NCBI GenBank assembly: GCA_964549445.1
Contig: CAZJVS010000009.1
Coordinates: 62,001 to 126,000 of the forward strand
Direction of reading: 5' to 3'
Origin: SpSt-539 sp964549445
GTDB taxonomy: Bacteria > Planctomycetota > Phycisphaerae > UBA1845 > UTPLA1
DNA length: 64,000 nucleotides
A program made the position numbers and the translations under genes. Position 1 is the first letter of the stretch. Each line of letters opens with the position of its first letter. Below, in pieces: positions 51,770-59,957 of the stretch. The notes under the pieces are model-generated. The model searched no databases, was not told the origin of the DNA, and was given only the letters and a program-made list of their open reading frames with translations.

Positions 51770-52477
51770 TTACGGCGATACGGGTTGGGGACTACCCACT
51801 TGGCTCGGCGCGGTCTGATCCGGCGACGGCTCGGGTGCGGCGGCCCCGTTGTCGTCCGCCGCCGGTTGCGTCGCCGCCTGGTTCGCCTCGCGCACCCACG
51901 CCGGCTCGCCCTGCCCATGCTCCGGCTCAGGCGGCAATTCGATCGGCGTCCCCTCGTATACCTTGTGCTTCCGCATGTACTCATCCGCCTTGCTGAGCAT
52001 CGAGATCAGCTCGCCGCCGCGGATGAACGCGTACTCCGACGTGTCGTCAGCCAGGTTGTTGTAAACCAGTTCGCGCAGCGCATAGTGCCGGTCGCCCAAG
52101 CCCCACGACCCGAAGACCACCATGTTGATCCCGCCCCGCATCTTGCAGATGCGATACACCATGTACGCGACGGTCCCCTTGTTGATGTACTCGTTCGGCA
52201 GAAGCTTCCACGCCGCCCGCGCGATGTCGCGCGACTCCAGCTTCTGTTGCCGCTCCTCGAACGTCTTGCTCGTGTCCTCGCCGTCCGCAAGGATCAGGAT
52301 CGCCCGGTACGCCTCATCCACCGTCACCAGCGGCGTCTCCGCCAGGTATGCCTGGAACTCCACGTCCCCGAGCGAATTCGGATCGACCTCCGGCGTCTGC
52401 GTCCGCTGCGCACTGCACCCGGCCGCAATCGCCACTGCGACGACCAGTCCCATTTGTCGGCGCTTTAGAACGACCAT
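51770..52477 (-). CDS. Lipoprotein of unknown function
   Basis: Protein of 235 aa. Lipobox AIAAGCSAQ with the acylated Cys at residue 21. The body (about 30-185) is alpha/beta with no recognised motif (ADGEDTSKTFEERQQKLES; YRICKMRGGINMVVFGSWG); the last 50 residues are Pro/Gln/Ala-rich and disordered. Its start lies 13 nt inside the end of the outer-membrane protein gene, with CGGGAG as ribosome-binding site, so the two are coupled and the lipoprotein may partner the barrel. Confidence 0.82.
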   Translation of the reverse strand: MVVLKRRQMGLVVAVAIAAGCSAQRTQTPEVDPNSLGDVEFQAYLAETPLVTVDEAYRAILILADGEDTSKTFEERQQKLESRDIARAAWKLLPNEYINKGTVAYMVYRICKMRGGINMVVFGSWGLGDRHYALRELVYNNLADDTSEYAFIRGGELISMLSKADEYMRKHKVYEGTPIELPPEPEHGQGEPAWVREANQAATQPAADDNGAAAPEPSPDQTAPSQVGSPQPVSP

Positions 52478-53910
52478 GTGACTCCCGAGAACAGGAACGG
52501 CCGGCAGTCATTTTCCTTGAACGCGGACCCGGGGAAGAACGACCCGAATCGCACCGTCCAGGCCAGGTCGCTCGTAATTCGATAGTTCATGTAGTAGTCG
52601 GTTTCCCAGCCGAGGTACGCACTGTTCTCCGTCGCCAGCGGATCGCTCGACGCCGCGTTCGACCGGTTCTTCGCATAGATGAAGATGTTCGTCCCCAGCT
52701 CGAGATTCCGCAGATACTCCACCTCCGGCAGCGGCAGGAACGCGCCGCCGAATCGCCAGATGTGAATGTTCGAAAGCCGCGGCGCGAACGACAGACCCGT
52801 ATCGCGGAACCCGAATCCGACGAAGCTGTTGTCGTGATGCCCCTTCGTCACGCCGCCCACCGAGTTGGTCGGGCTGCCGTACCGTGTCGGATCACCGCTC
52901 GCGAACATGTATTCAAACGACAGCCGCGGCTGCATCGGATGCGTGAACAGGTATTCGATGCCATGATCGAACGCCCACGCGTAGATCTCGTTCTTCGGGA
53001 TGAACTTCTGGTCGCCGTAGTTGTCGCCCCGCTCGAAGACCCATTCCGTGCTGTACTTCAGGTTCCGCACGATCTGGCCGGTCGAACCAAAGCCCACGTA
53101 CTCCGAGTCGTACGTGTAGTTCTGCAGCAGGTTGATCGGCGCCTCGCGCGTCTCGTCGCGCTGGATCGCGACATACACGAACGGCTCGTGCACCTGCCCC
53201 TTGTATCGCTCCTCGATGATGTAGAACCACCGGTTGCTCTGCCCCGCAACCGCGTAACTCTGATCGATGTTCGGCGTCGATGACGGCGTCCGCCCGACGA
53301 TGAACGTCGTCTGGAAGTTTCGCCAGTCTCCCTGCACCTGCACGTGATCCAGCGGCAGCGAAATCGCGTAGCCCGTCCCGATGTTCACCAGGTCGCGCCC
53401 GATCTTGAATCGCAGCGACAGCGGCGAATCGATTCCGCCGTACTTCTTCAACGCCTTCGTGACGTCGATCTGGTACCAGCCGCGCTCCAGGTTCGGCCCC
53501 ACGAAATCAGAATCATTATTGTTGTACGACCCGCCGTGCGGCCAGTCGACCCAGCTCATCCACATGCGGGCATAGCCCTCGTGGATGCCCTCGTCCGCCC
53601 GCGCCGCCGCCCACAGCCGCACGTTGTACGTGTACTGCGTCCGGTTCTCGACCCCGTCGTTGAACGTGAAGATGTACCAGTCGAACCACCCGCCGTAGTC
53701 GAACGCGAACCGCTGCGTCATGGGCAGCGCCCGCTCCGCCCCGATCCGCGCCTCTTCGTCGCGCTGCATCTGCTGCTGCAGAAAGGCCGTGCTGCGCGAT
53801 TCGGTGGATAGACTGAGCTGTCCCGATGCCGGAAGCGCCGACGAAAACATCGTCACGGCGACCAACCCGGCCACGATTCGACGTGTGAGTCTCAGAGTTG
53901 GGGACGGCAA
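52465..53910 (-). CDS. Outer-membrane beta-barrel protein, alginate-export-like
   Basis: Protein of 481 aa. TTG start at 53910 with GAAGGG 10 nt upstream. Signal peptide: residues 1-30 (ending LPASGQ). The rest alternates aromatic/hydrophobic strands and polar turns (RFAFDYGGWFDWYIFTFND; TFIVGRTPSSTP; LSFEYMFASGDPTRYGSPTN; YYMNYRITSDLAWTVRFGSF) and ends FLFSGVTWSF, with the terminal Phe used by the BAM insertion machinery. The FEYMFASGD-type segments and length resemble AlgE-like alginate-export porins. First gene of the minus-strand cluster that includes the lipoprotein. Confidence 0.8.
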   Translation of the reverse strand: MPSPTLRLTRRIVAGLVAVTMFSSALPASGQLSLSTESRSTAFLQQQMQRDEEARIGAERALPMTQRFAFDYGGWFDWYIFTFNDGVENRTQYTYNVRLWAAARADEGIHEGYARMWMSWVDWPHGGSYNNNDSDFVGPNLERGWYQIDVTKALKKYGGIDSPLSLRFKIGRDLVNIGTGYAISLPLDHVQVQGDWRNFQTTFIVGRTPSSTPNIDQSYAVAGQSNRWFYIIEERYKGQVHEPFVYVAIQRDETREAPINLLQNYTYDSEYVGFGSTGQIVRNLKYSTEWVFERGDNYGDQKFIPKNEIYAWAFDHGIEYLFTHPMQPRLSFEYMFASGDPTRYGSPTNSVGGVTKGHHDNSFVGFGFRDTGLSFAPRLSNIHIWRFGGAFLPLPEVEYLRNLELGTNIFIYAKNRSNAASSDPLATENSAYLGWETDYYMNYRITSDLAWTVRFGSFFPGSAFKENDCRPFLFSGVTWSF

Positions 53911-54226
53911 ACGAGTCGCCCTTCGAGCTATGCGGTCATGCGTTTCCGGCGACTGCCGGACGGGCTCCAGCTACCGCGCCAAGTGGACCCGTCGCATCCC
54001 GTCGGAAGATTATCGGCTTTCCCGGCCTCCGCAATACCCGCGAAGACCACGATTCTCGCCTTTCCGATGCGATTCAGTTTCCATCCCCGCGCCGCTGGAC
54101 ATCGCATTTTCCGCTTGCGGTCGCCGCCCGATCTCCGCATAGAATGTCGTCGAGTGCGGCATTCAGCCGCGACGTCGCCCGGTTCGGTCCGCCGGTTCTG
54201 TCGGCCAATTGAGAGGAATCGACAAC
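53911..54226. other. Divergent intergenic region
   Basis: 316 bp between the outer-membrane protein gene (-) and the DUF1223 gene (+). No gene or strong promoter seen; only GAGAGGA before the ATG at 54227 is clear. Confidence 0.5.
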
Positions 54227-55138
54227 ATGCAGAAATTGCGCCTCATCGCGTTTTTCAGTGCTGCCACGGCCGTTTCGGGCGGCCTCTTCCTCCTTCCCGG
54301 ATTCTCCGCCGCTCAGAGCCCCTCGCCCGCCAAGGTCGCCGCGCCGGCCGCCCCGGAGGTCTCGAAGACCCGCACCGTCCGCGCCTGGACGTTTCAATCC
54401 GAGAAACACCAGGTCGCGCTCCTCGAGCTCTACACCTCGCAGGAATGCAACAGCTGTCCCCCGGCCGAAAAGTTTCTCAACTCGCTCAAGGCCGAAAAGC
54501 TCGACTTCGATCGCGTTTGCCCGCTCGCCTTCCACGTCAGCTACTGGCCGCACCTCGGCTGGACCGACAGCTTCACCCGCCCCGAGTTCAACGAGCGCCA
54601 CAAGCTGATGGCCGAGTCCCGCGAACACAATCAGCCCTACACCCCGCAGCTCTTCCTCAACGGCGCCGACACCAAGCTCCGCGACGAAAAGTTGCTCGAA
54701 GCGCTCGAAGAATGCAGTTCCCGGCCGGCCGCCTTCAAGCTCGGCATCCAGGTCGAGATGGCCATGAACAAACGCTCCATCGAGATACTCGCCCAGGCCA
54801 CCAAGTTCCGCGCCGGGATCCTCGCCAGCGAGGCGGCCGTCGCTCAGTTCGCCATTATCGAGATGGGCTTGGAAACCAAGGTCGAAGCCGGCGAGAACAA
54901 GGGCCACACCCTCGTCCAGAACTTTGTCGTCCGCCGTCTGCTCGACGACGTCGACATCCGCCCCGACGACGGCGTCGTCCCGATCGGCTTCCCCCACGAG
55001 CCGCTCGCAAAAGACTGGAACCCCGACAAATTGGGAGTCGTCGGCTGGATTCGCCTCCGCAAGGACAGCCGCGTGGTGCAGGCCGCCGGCGGACTGCTCG
55101 AGTCGGCAACCGCAAAGACGATTCAAGTCCCGGAATGA
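54227..55138 (+). CDS. Exported DUF1223 protein (thioredoxin-like)
   Basis: Protein of 303 aa. GAGAGGA precedes the ATG at 54227. Signal peptide: residues about 1-30 (ending FSAAQS). The DUF1223 signature is clear: VALLELYTSQECNSCPPAE with a CxxC pair at residues 74 and 77, then PLAFHVSYWPHLGWTDSF and QPYTPQLFLNG (a cis-Pro loop as in thioredoxin folds). Biochemical role unknown; periplasmic redox function is plausible. It is convergent with the AONS-family gene, 22 nt apart. Confidence 0.85.
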   Translation: MQKLRLIAFFSAATAVSGGLFLLPGFSAAQSPSPAKVAAPAAPEVSKTRTVRAWTFQSEKHQVALLELYTSQECNSCPPAEKFLNSLKAEKLDFDRVCPLAFHVSYWPHLGWTDSFTRPEFNERHKLMAESREHNQPYTPQLFLNGADTKLRDEKLLEALEECSSRPAAFKLGIQVEMAMNKRSIEILAQATKFRAGILASEAAVAQFAIIEMGLETKVEAGENKGHTLVQNFVVRRLLDDVDIRPDDGVVPIGFPHEPLAKDWNPDKLGVVGWIRLRKDSRVVQAAGGLLESATAKTIQVPE

Positions 55139-55160
55139 ACGCAGCGGCGCCCGCCGCCTG

Positions 55161-56384
55161 CTACGACGCCGCCTTGGCGGTCGCCGCGACCGGCCGCTCG
55201 CGCAGTTCGGCCATCGACGATACGACGCCGTCGATCTGAGCCCGCGTGTGGTGCGCGTTCATGATGAACCGCAGCCGCGCTTGCCCCTTCGATACCGCCG
55301 GAAATACGATCGAATCGACGTGGTACCCGCGCCGCGCCAGCGAGTCCGAAAGCCGCTCGCACTCGCCCTCGTCCCCGACCCACACCGGCACGATCGGCGT
55401 CGTCCGCGCCATCAGCCGGAACCCCAGCCGATCCATCGCGCCGAGGAAGTACCGCTGGTTGCTCCACATCTGCTCCCGCAACTCCGGATGCTCGCGCACG
55501 ACGTCGATCGCCTCGCAGATCGCAAGTGTCTGGTCCGGCGGAAGAGTCGACGTAAACGAATACGCGCTGGATCCCAGTCGCAGCAGATCGACAAGCTGCT
55601 GGTCCGCCGCCAGGAATCCGCCGATCGCCCCGTACGCCTTGCTCAGCGTCCCCATGCTCAGGATCCGCGGACTCTGAATCCCGTAATGCTCCGTCGATCC
55701 GCCGCCGTTCGCCCCCAGCACGCCCGTCCCGTGGGCGTCGTCGAGATAGACCAGCGCATCATACCGCTCGGCCAGTGCGACCATTTCCGGCAGCGGTGCG
55801 ATATCCCCATCCTGGCTGAAGACGCCGTCCGACACGATCACCTTCATGTCCGCGTCGCATGCCTTCAGGCACTCCTCCAGGTGATTCATGTCGCAATGCC
55901 GGTACGCGATCTTTTCGACGCCCGACAGCCGGATGCCCTCGCGGATCGACATGTGATTGAACTCGTCGCTCAGGTACGCGTACGAGTACCGCCGCTTCGG
56001 TCGGAATCCGTAGAACCGCGCGATGATCGACAACCGCGGCAGCGCCGAGAGCACGCCGACATTCGTCAGGTATCCCGTCGCAAAGAGCAGTGCCGCCGGC
56101 TTACCCTTCAGCTTCGCGAGCTTCTGCTCCAGTTCGTGATAGGCGTCGAGGTCGCCGCCCAGCAGCCGCGACTCGCAGTTGCCCACGCCGTACCGCTCGA
56201 GCCCGCGCCGTGCCGCGTCGAGCAAACGCGGATGCGTCGCCAGCCCGAGGTAGTTGTTCGTGCTGAACGACACCATCGCCCGTCCGTCGCTCTCGAAGTT
56301 CGGGTCCGGAAGCCGGCTCACGCGCACCGTGTGGTGCGGCTTGTTGCCGGCAAGCCATGTGTACAGATCGCGAAACTCGTTCAT
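55161..56384 (-). CDS. AONS-family PLP enzyme (alpha-oxoamine synthase)
   Basis: Fold-type I PLP enzyme of 407 aa that condenses an amino acid with an acyl-thioester. PLP Lys249 is in MGTLSKAYGAIGG; other hallmarks are NNYLGLATHP, YLSDEFNHMSIREGIRLSG, DGVFSQDGDIAPL and VYLDDAHGTGVLG. Family members include BioF, KBL, ALAS and serine palmitoyltransferase; sequence alone does not settle which, and no bio or tdh gene is adjacent. The ATG at 56384 has no Shine-Dalgarno site, but TATAAA ends 8 nt upstream. Confidence 0.88.
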   Translation of the reverse strand: MNEFRDLYTWLAGNKPHHTVRVSRLPDPNFESDGRAMVSFSTNNYLGLATHPRLLDAARRGLERYGVGNCESRLLGGDLDAYHELEQKLAKLKGKPAALLFATGYLTNVGVLSALPRLSIIARFYGFRPKRRYSYAYLSDEFNHMSIREGIRLSGVEKIAYRHCDMNHLEECLKACDADMKVIVSDGVFSQDGDIAPLPEMVALAERYDALVYLDDAHGTGVLGANGGGSTEHYGIQSPRILSMGTLSKAYGAIGGFLAADQQLVDLLRLGSSAYSFTSTLPPDQTLAICEAIDVVREHPELREQMWSNQRYFLGAMDRLGFRLMARTTPIVPVWVGDEGECERLSDSLARRGYHVDSIVFPAVSKGQARLRFIMNAHHTRAQIDGVVSSMAELRERPVAATAKAAS

Positions 56385-56392
56385 GCGTCCCC

Positions 56393-56398
56393 TTTATA
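56393..56398 (-). promoter_or_regulatory. -10 element of the AONS-family gene
   Basis: TATAAA on the minus strand (56398-56393), 8 nt before the ATG. No good -35 at standard distance. Confidence 0.45.
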
Positions 56399-56519
56399 GC
56401 AAATCCCGTATCGGTTTCGACGCGCCGGCTCAAGCACCGCCGCGACGGTGAAAGTTAAACATCGGCCACCCGCCGACCTTCGTCGGACAAACCTTGCCAA
56501 CCGGCATCGGCGACGACCG

Positions 56520-58709
56520 TCACGTTCCGATAAACACCACGCGCCCGACCTGGTACACGCCCAGTGCGGCAACATACGCAAGGCCCGTCATGTATATGAA
56601 CATGAACGCCGGCCACCGCCAGGAATTCGTTTCGCGCCGCACGACCGCCAGAGTGCTCGCGCACTGACAGCACAGTACGTAGAACACCATGAGCGACACG
56701 CCGGCCAGCGGGGTGAACAGCGCCCGCCCCGCGTTCGGCCCGGTCTCCCACGTCGCCGCGCGCATCCGCTCGCGCAGCGTTGCTTCATCTTCCTCGCCGG
56801 CGTTGAACACGACCCCCATCGTGCTCACAAAAACCTCGCGCGCCGCAAAGCTTGCCAGCACGCCCACGCCCACGCGCCAGTCAAAGCCCAGCGGCGAAAG
56901 CACCGGCTCCACCGCGTGGCCCATCCGCCCGATGTACGACTGCCGCAGTTGCTCCGCCGACAGCCGATCGTCGATCTCGCGCAGTTGTGCCGCCGAGGCG
57001 CTCGGCCCCACCGCCGCCCGTTCGTTTGCCGCCTGCGCCAGTGCCTGCGTGTCGCGCGGAAAATAGGCCAGCGCCCAGAGTACGACGCACACCGCCAGGA
57101 TCGTCGTCCCCGCCCGCGTCAAAAACAGTTTGCTCCGGTCCCACATCGCCCGCACGATCGGCAACGGCCGCGGAAGGTGGTAGGGAGGCAGCTCCATGAT
57201 AAACGTCGGCGTCGGCCCGCGGAGCAGCGTCTTCTTGAACAGCGCCGCCATTCCCAGCGCCGCGGCTGTTCCTAGCGCATACATCCCGAAAATCACTCCC
57301 GCCTTGATCCACACGCTCCCGGTGAACACGGCTGCGATGACCGTCAGGTACACCGGCAGCCGCGCCGAGCAGCTCATCAGCGGCGCCACCAGGATCGTCG
57401 CCAGCCGGTCGCGCGGGTTCTCGATCGTCCGCGTCGACATGATCCCCGGCACCGCGCACGCGTAGCTCGACAGCAGCGGAATAAAGCTCTTGCCGTGCAG
57501 CCCTGCCGCGCTCATCAGCCGATCCATCAGGAACGCCGCCCGCGCCATGTATCCCGAGTCTTCCAGGATTGCGATGAACAGAAACAGGATGCAGATCTGC
57601 GGCAGGAACACCACCACCGCCCCCGCCCCGCCGATCACCCCGTCCGCCAGCAGGTCCGCCACCGGCCCCGCCGGCAGCACGGCATGAACGCCGCTCTGCA
57701 GTGCCTGCTGCCCCAGTTCGATCAGCCGCATCAGCGGCTCCGCCCACCAGAAAATCGCCAGGAACATGACAAACATGACGCCGGCGAAAATCACCGATCC
57801 AAAAAGCTTGTGCGTCAGGATGCGGTCGATCCGGTCGCTGCGCGTCTCGTGCGTCACGCCGTGCCCGGCCTCGTGCCTCACGACGTTCGCGACGATCGCC
57901 CCGATCCACTCGTACCGCGCCTCCGCGATCGCACCGCCGACGTCGTGCATCCCCGCCGCCGCAAGCTGCTTCAGCTCGTCGCCGATGACCGACCGCACGC
58001 TCGCCGGCGTCGAGTCCGATTCCATCCCCGCCGACGAATCCGACAGCAGCAGCAGCGCCAGCCCGCGCGCCGCCGACGCCGCGCACGCGCCCGCGCGCTG
58101 CAGCGCGTCCGCCACGCGCGCGATGGCCGCCTCCAGCACAGCCGGCGTCGGACAACGCACGGCCCCGGTGTTCGCCGGCGGAGACCGCAGCGCCTCGCGC
58201 AGCATCTCGATCCCCACCCGGCGTATCCCGATCGTCGCCACAACCGGCACGCCCAGTTCGCGCGACAGGCCCTCGACATCGATGCTGTCACCCCGCTCCA
58301 GCGCCGCGTCCATCATGTTGCACGCGATCACCACCGGCAGCCCCAGCTCGACGATCTGCGTCGCTAGGTAGAGATTTCGTTCGAGATTCCCCGCATCGAC
58401 GACGACCAGCACCGCCTCCGGCGCCTCAACCGACGCGATCCGCCCCAGCAACGCATCCCGCGCCACCGCCTCATCCGGCGACCGCGCCGATAGACTGTAG
58501 ATCCCCGGCAAATCCAGCAGCGTCGCCCGCCGCCCGTCCAGCGAGACCTCCCCCTCGCGTCGCTCGACCGTCACTCCCGGATAGTTTCCGACATGCTGGC
58601 GCAAGCCTGTTAGCGCATTGAAGAGTGTCGACTTCCCCGAATTGGGATTGCCCGCGACCGCGATCCGCCGCGGCGGCGCATCCACCGCGATGACGAAGCC
58701 GGACGCCAT
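56520..58709 (-). CDS. feoB: Ferrous iron transporter FeoB
   Basis: Inner-membrane Fe(II) transporter of 729 aa. N-terminal G domain: G1 GNPNSGKST (residues 20-28), DLPGIYSLSA (G3), CNMMD (G4). Two gate regions with conserved cysteines follow in the membrane part (LLSSYACAVPGIMSTRTIENP; VAPLMSCSARLPVYLTVIAA), and the C-terminus includes YVLCCQCASTLAVVRRE. The ATG at 58709 shares its A with the stop of the second feoA (TGATG). A longer upstream frame is not coding. Last gene of the feoA-feoA-feoB operon. Confidence 0.95.
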   Translation of the reverse strand: MASGFVIAVDAPPRRIAVAGNPNSGKSTLFNALTGLRQHVGNYPGVTVERREGEVSLDGRRATLLDLPGIYSLSARSPDEAVARDALLGRIASVEAPEAVLVVVDAGNLERNLYLATQIVELGLPVVIACNMMDAALERGDSIDVEGLSRELGVPVVATIGIRRVGIEMLREALRSPPANTGAVRCPTPAVLEAAIARVADALQRAGACAASAARGLALLLLSDSSAGMESDSTPASVRSVIGDELKQLAAAGMHDVGGAIAEARYEWIGAIVANVVRHEAGHGVTHETRSDRIDRILTHKLFGSVIFAGVMFVMFLAIFWWAEPLMRLIELGQQALQSGVHAVLPAGPVADLLADGVIGGAGAVVVFLPQICILFLFIAILEDSGYMARAAFLMDRLMSAAGLHGKSFIPLLSSYACAVPGIMSTRTIENPRDRLATILVAPLMSCSARLPVYLTVIAAVFTGSVWIKAGVIFGMYALGTAAALGMAALFKKTLLRGPTPTFIMELPPYHLPRPLPIVRAMWDRSKLFLTRAGTTILAVCVVLWALAYFPRDTQALAQAANERAAVGPSASAAQLREIDDRLSAEQLRQSYIGRMGHAVEPVLSPLGFDWRVGVGVLASFAAREVFVSTMGVVFNAGEEDEATLRERMRAATWETGPNAGRALFTPLAGVSLMVFYVLCCQCASTLAVVRRETNSWRWPAFMFIYMTGLAYVAALGVYQVGRVVFIGT

Positions 58710-59029
58710 CAGCGGCTCCCGGCGGCGCTTGCTCCACTCGCCCCCGTCGACTTCGCCGGCGATTCCATTTGAACCATGACCCACCGCGCCTCGGATCGCC
58801 GAACGCTCAGCCGGTATCCGCGCACCGCCAGCTCGATCGGGTCGCCCAGCGGCGCCATCCGCACCACGCGAACCGCCGCACCCGGCGTCAGCCCCATCTC
58901 CAGCAGCCGACGCCGAACATCCGTCTCGCCGCCGACAGATTCCACGCGCCCGCCGTCACCCGGCCGCATCTCGGCCAGGCTGCGCAGCGCCGCGCAAGCG
59001 CTCAGATTGTCGATCGGACTTTCAGACAT
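58709..59029 (-). CDS. feoA: FeoA-domain protein, second copy
   Basis: Protein of 106 aa with the SH3-like FeoA core (SLAEMRPGDGGRVESVGG; RRLLEMGLTPGAAVRVV; PIELAVRGYRLSVRRSEA) and a short Ser/Ala-rich tail. FeoA proteins bind and modulate FeoB. It starts 8 nt inside the first feoA and ends on the feoB start. Confidence 0.88.
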   Translation of the reverse strand: MSESPIDNLSACAALRSLAEMRPGDGGRVESVGGETDVRRRLLEMGLTPGAAVRVVRMAPLGDPIELAVRGYRLSVRRSEARWVMVQMESPAKSTGASGASAAGSR

Positions 59030-59288
59030 GAAGCGGCCGGACCACGATGGAATCGGCCAGCCGTCGCGCCAGTGCCACGCGTGCACGGCCGACGGCACAG
59101 ATGAGCGGATCGACGCCCGCGACGATATGCACGACGCGTCCCTCCGAGAATCCCAGCTCGCGCAGCCGCGTCGCCGCGCCGCAATCACCGTGCGACGAAA
59201 TTTGCACCAGGCGCGAACACCCGGCGTCCGCGAGACTGCACTCGCCGGCCGAGTTAATGACACATTCTGGCTTGCAATTGAGACTCAT
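59022..59288 (-). CDS. feoA: FeoA-domain protein, first copy, with Cys-rich N-terminus
   Basis: Protein of 88 aa. The FeoA core is present (GAATRLRELGFSEGRVVHIV; DPLICAVGRARVALARRLAD). Unlike the second copy it begins with four closely spaced cysteines (NCKPECVINSAGECSLADAG then C), which could bind a metal. ATG at 59288 sits inside a Fur-box-like inverted repeat, and the promoter -10 ends 9 nt upstream, so the transcript is probably leaderless. Confidence 0.85.
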   Translation of the reverse strand: MSLNCKPECVINSAGECSLADAGCSRLVQISSHGDCGAATRLRELGFSEGRVVHIVAGVDPLICAVGRARVALARRLADSIVVRPLHV

Positions 59289-59294
59289 TCTCAA
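59278..59294. promoter_or_regulatory. Fur-box-like inverted repeat over the feoA1 start codon
   Basis: TTGAGACTCATTCTCAA. Inside it TGAGACT-C-ATTCTCA fits the 7-1-7 Fur consensus TGATAAT-N-ATTATCA at 11 of 14 arm positions. It covers the predicted transcription start and the ATG (59286-59288). Confidence 0.7.
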
Positions 59295-59297
59295 CGG

Positions 59298-59326
59298 AGT
59301 GTAGTGGACGCCCGCCCCGGCTGCAA
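59298..59326 (-). promoter_or_regulatory. Promoter of the feo operon
   Basis: On the minus strand TTGCAG (59326-59321), 17 nt, TACACT (59303-59298). Transcription should start within the Fur-like box. Confidence 0.65.
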
Positions 59327-59374
59327 GATCGCTTTTTGTTCGTATGTTTGTTTTGAAACGATCGACCCGGGATC

Positions 59375-59719
59375 TCAGGCCGACGGCCCGCCCGCAGCCG
59401 AATGACTCGATGGCCCCGGCGCCGCCCCGGACGATGCCGACTGCAAGCGCAACTTCATCAGCCGCCCAACCTTGAACTTCACCGTGCGCTTCTCGTCGAC
59501 GTGCACGCGCTCCAGCGTCTTGGGGTTCTGAGCCACGCGCGCCGCCCGCACTTTGCTCTCGAACACCCCGAAGTCGCGGAACTCCAAACGGTTGCCGCGG
59601 CCCAATTCCTCAATGATTTCATCGAGAAAACACTGAATGACCTTCTTCACCAGCACCCGCTTGTTGTCGCACTGCTCCGCGATGCGATCGATCAAATCCT
59701 TCTTCGTGATCGTCTGCAT
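59375..59719 (-). CDS. HU/IHF-family DNA-binding protein
   Basis: Nucleoid protein of 114 aa. Family features: TKKDLIDRIAEQ at the N-terminus, LGRGNRLEFRDFGVFESKVR, then RVAQNPKT, where HU proteins carry the DNA-intercalating Pro on the beta-arm tip, and KRTVKFKVGRLMK. The last 20 residues are a Ser/Ala/Pro/Gly-rich tail beyond the usual 90-95 aa. It could be HU or an IHF-like paralogue. A promoter lies about 140 nt upstream. Confidence 0.92.
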   Translation of the reverse strand: MQTITKKDLIDRIAEQCDNKRVLVKKVIQCFLDEIIEELGRGNRLEFRDFGVFESKVRAARVAQNPKTLERVHVDEKRTVKFKVGRLMKLRLQSASSGAAPGPSSHSAAGGPSA

Positions 59720-59857
59720 GTTTCGCTATCCCATCATGCCACGGGACGTTGCGTTCTGACTCGCAGCCAAAACGCGGTCCGGCCGCCGATGACTGGTGCT
59801 GCAAGCCGATTGGTGCCCGCAGCCACGTACTCAACACCCCCTCAACGCTCGTAAAGC

Positions 59858-59887
59858 ATAGTACCGCAAACAATTATCTCTACGCAA
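59858..59887 (-). promoter_or_regulatory. Promoter of the HU-like gene
   Basis: On the minus strand TTGCGT (59887-59882), 18 nt, TACTAT (59863-59858). Leader of about 130 nt before the ATG at 59719. Confidence 0.5.
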
Positions 59888-59957
59888 GTGTTATTTTTGC
59901 CGCTTTCGACCGCCTCCCTTGCCCGCCCGGAAGGTCCGCCCCAGAATCGACCGCGCC

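Noticed and set aside
55161..56384. Calling the PLP enzyme BioF or KBL
   Set aside because: The family motif set is shared by BioF, KBL, ALAS and SPT, and the neighbours do not decide.
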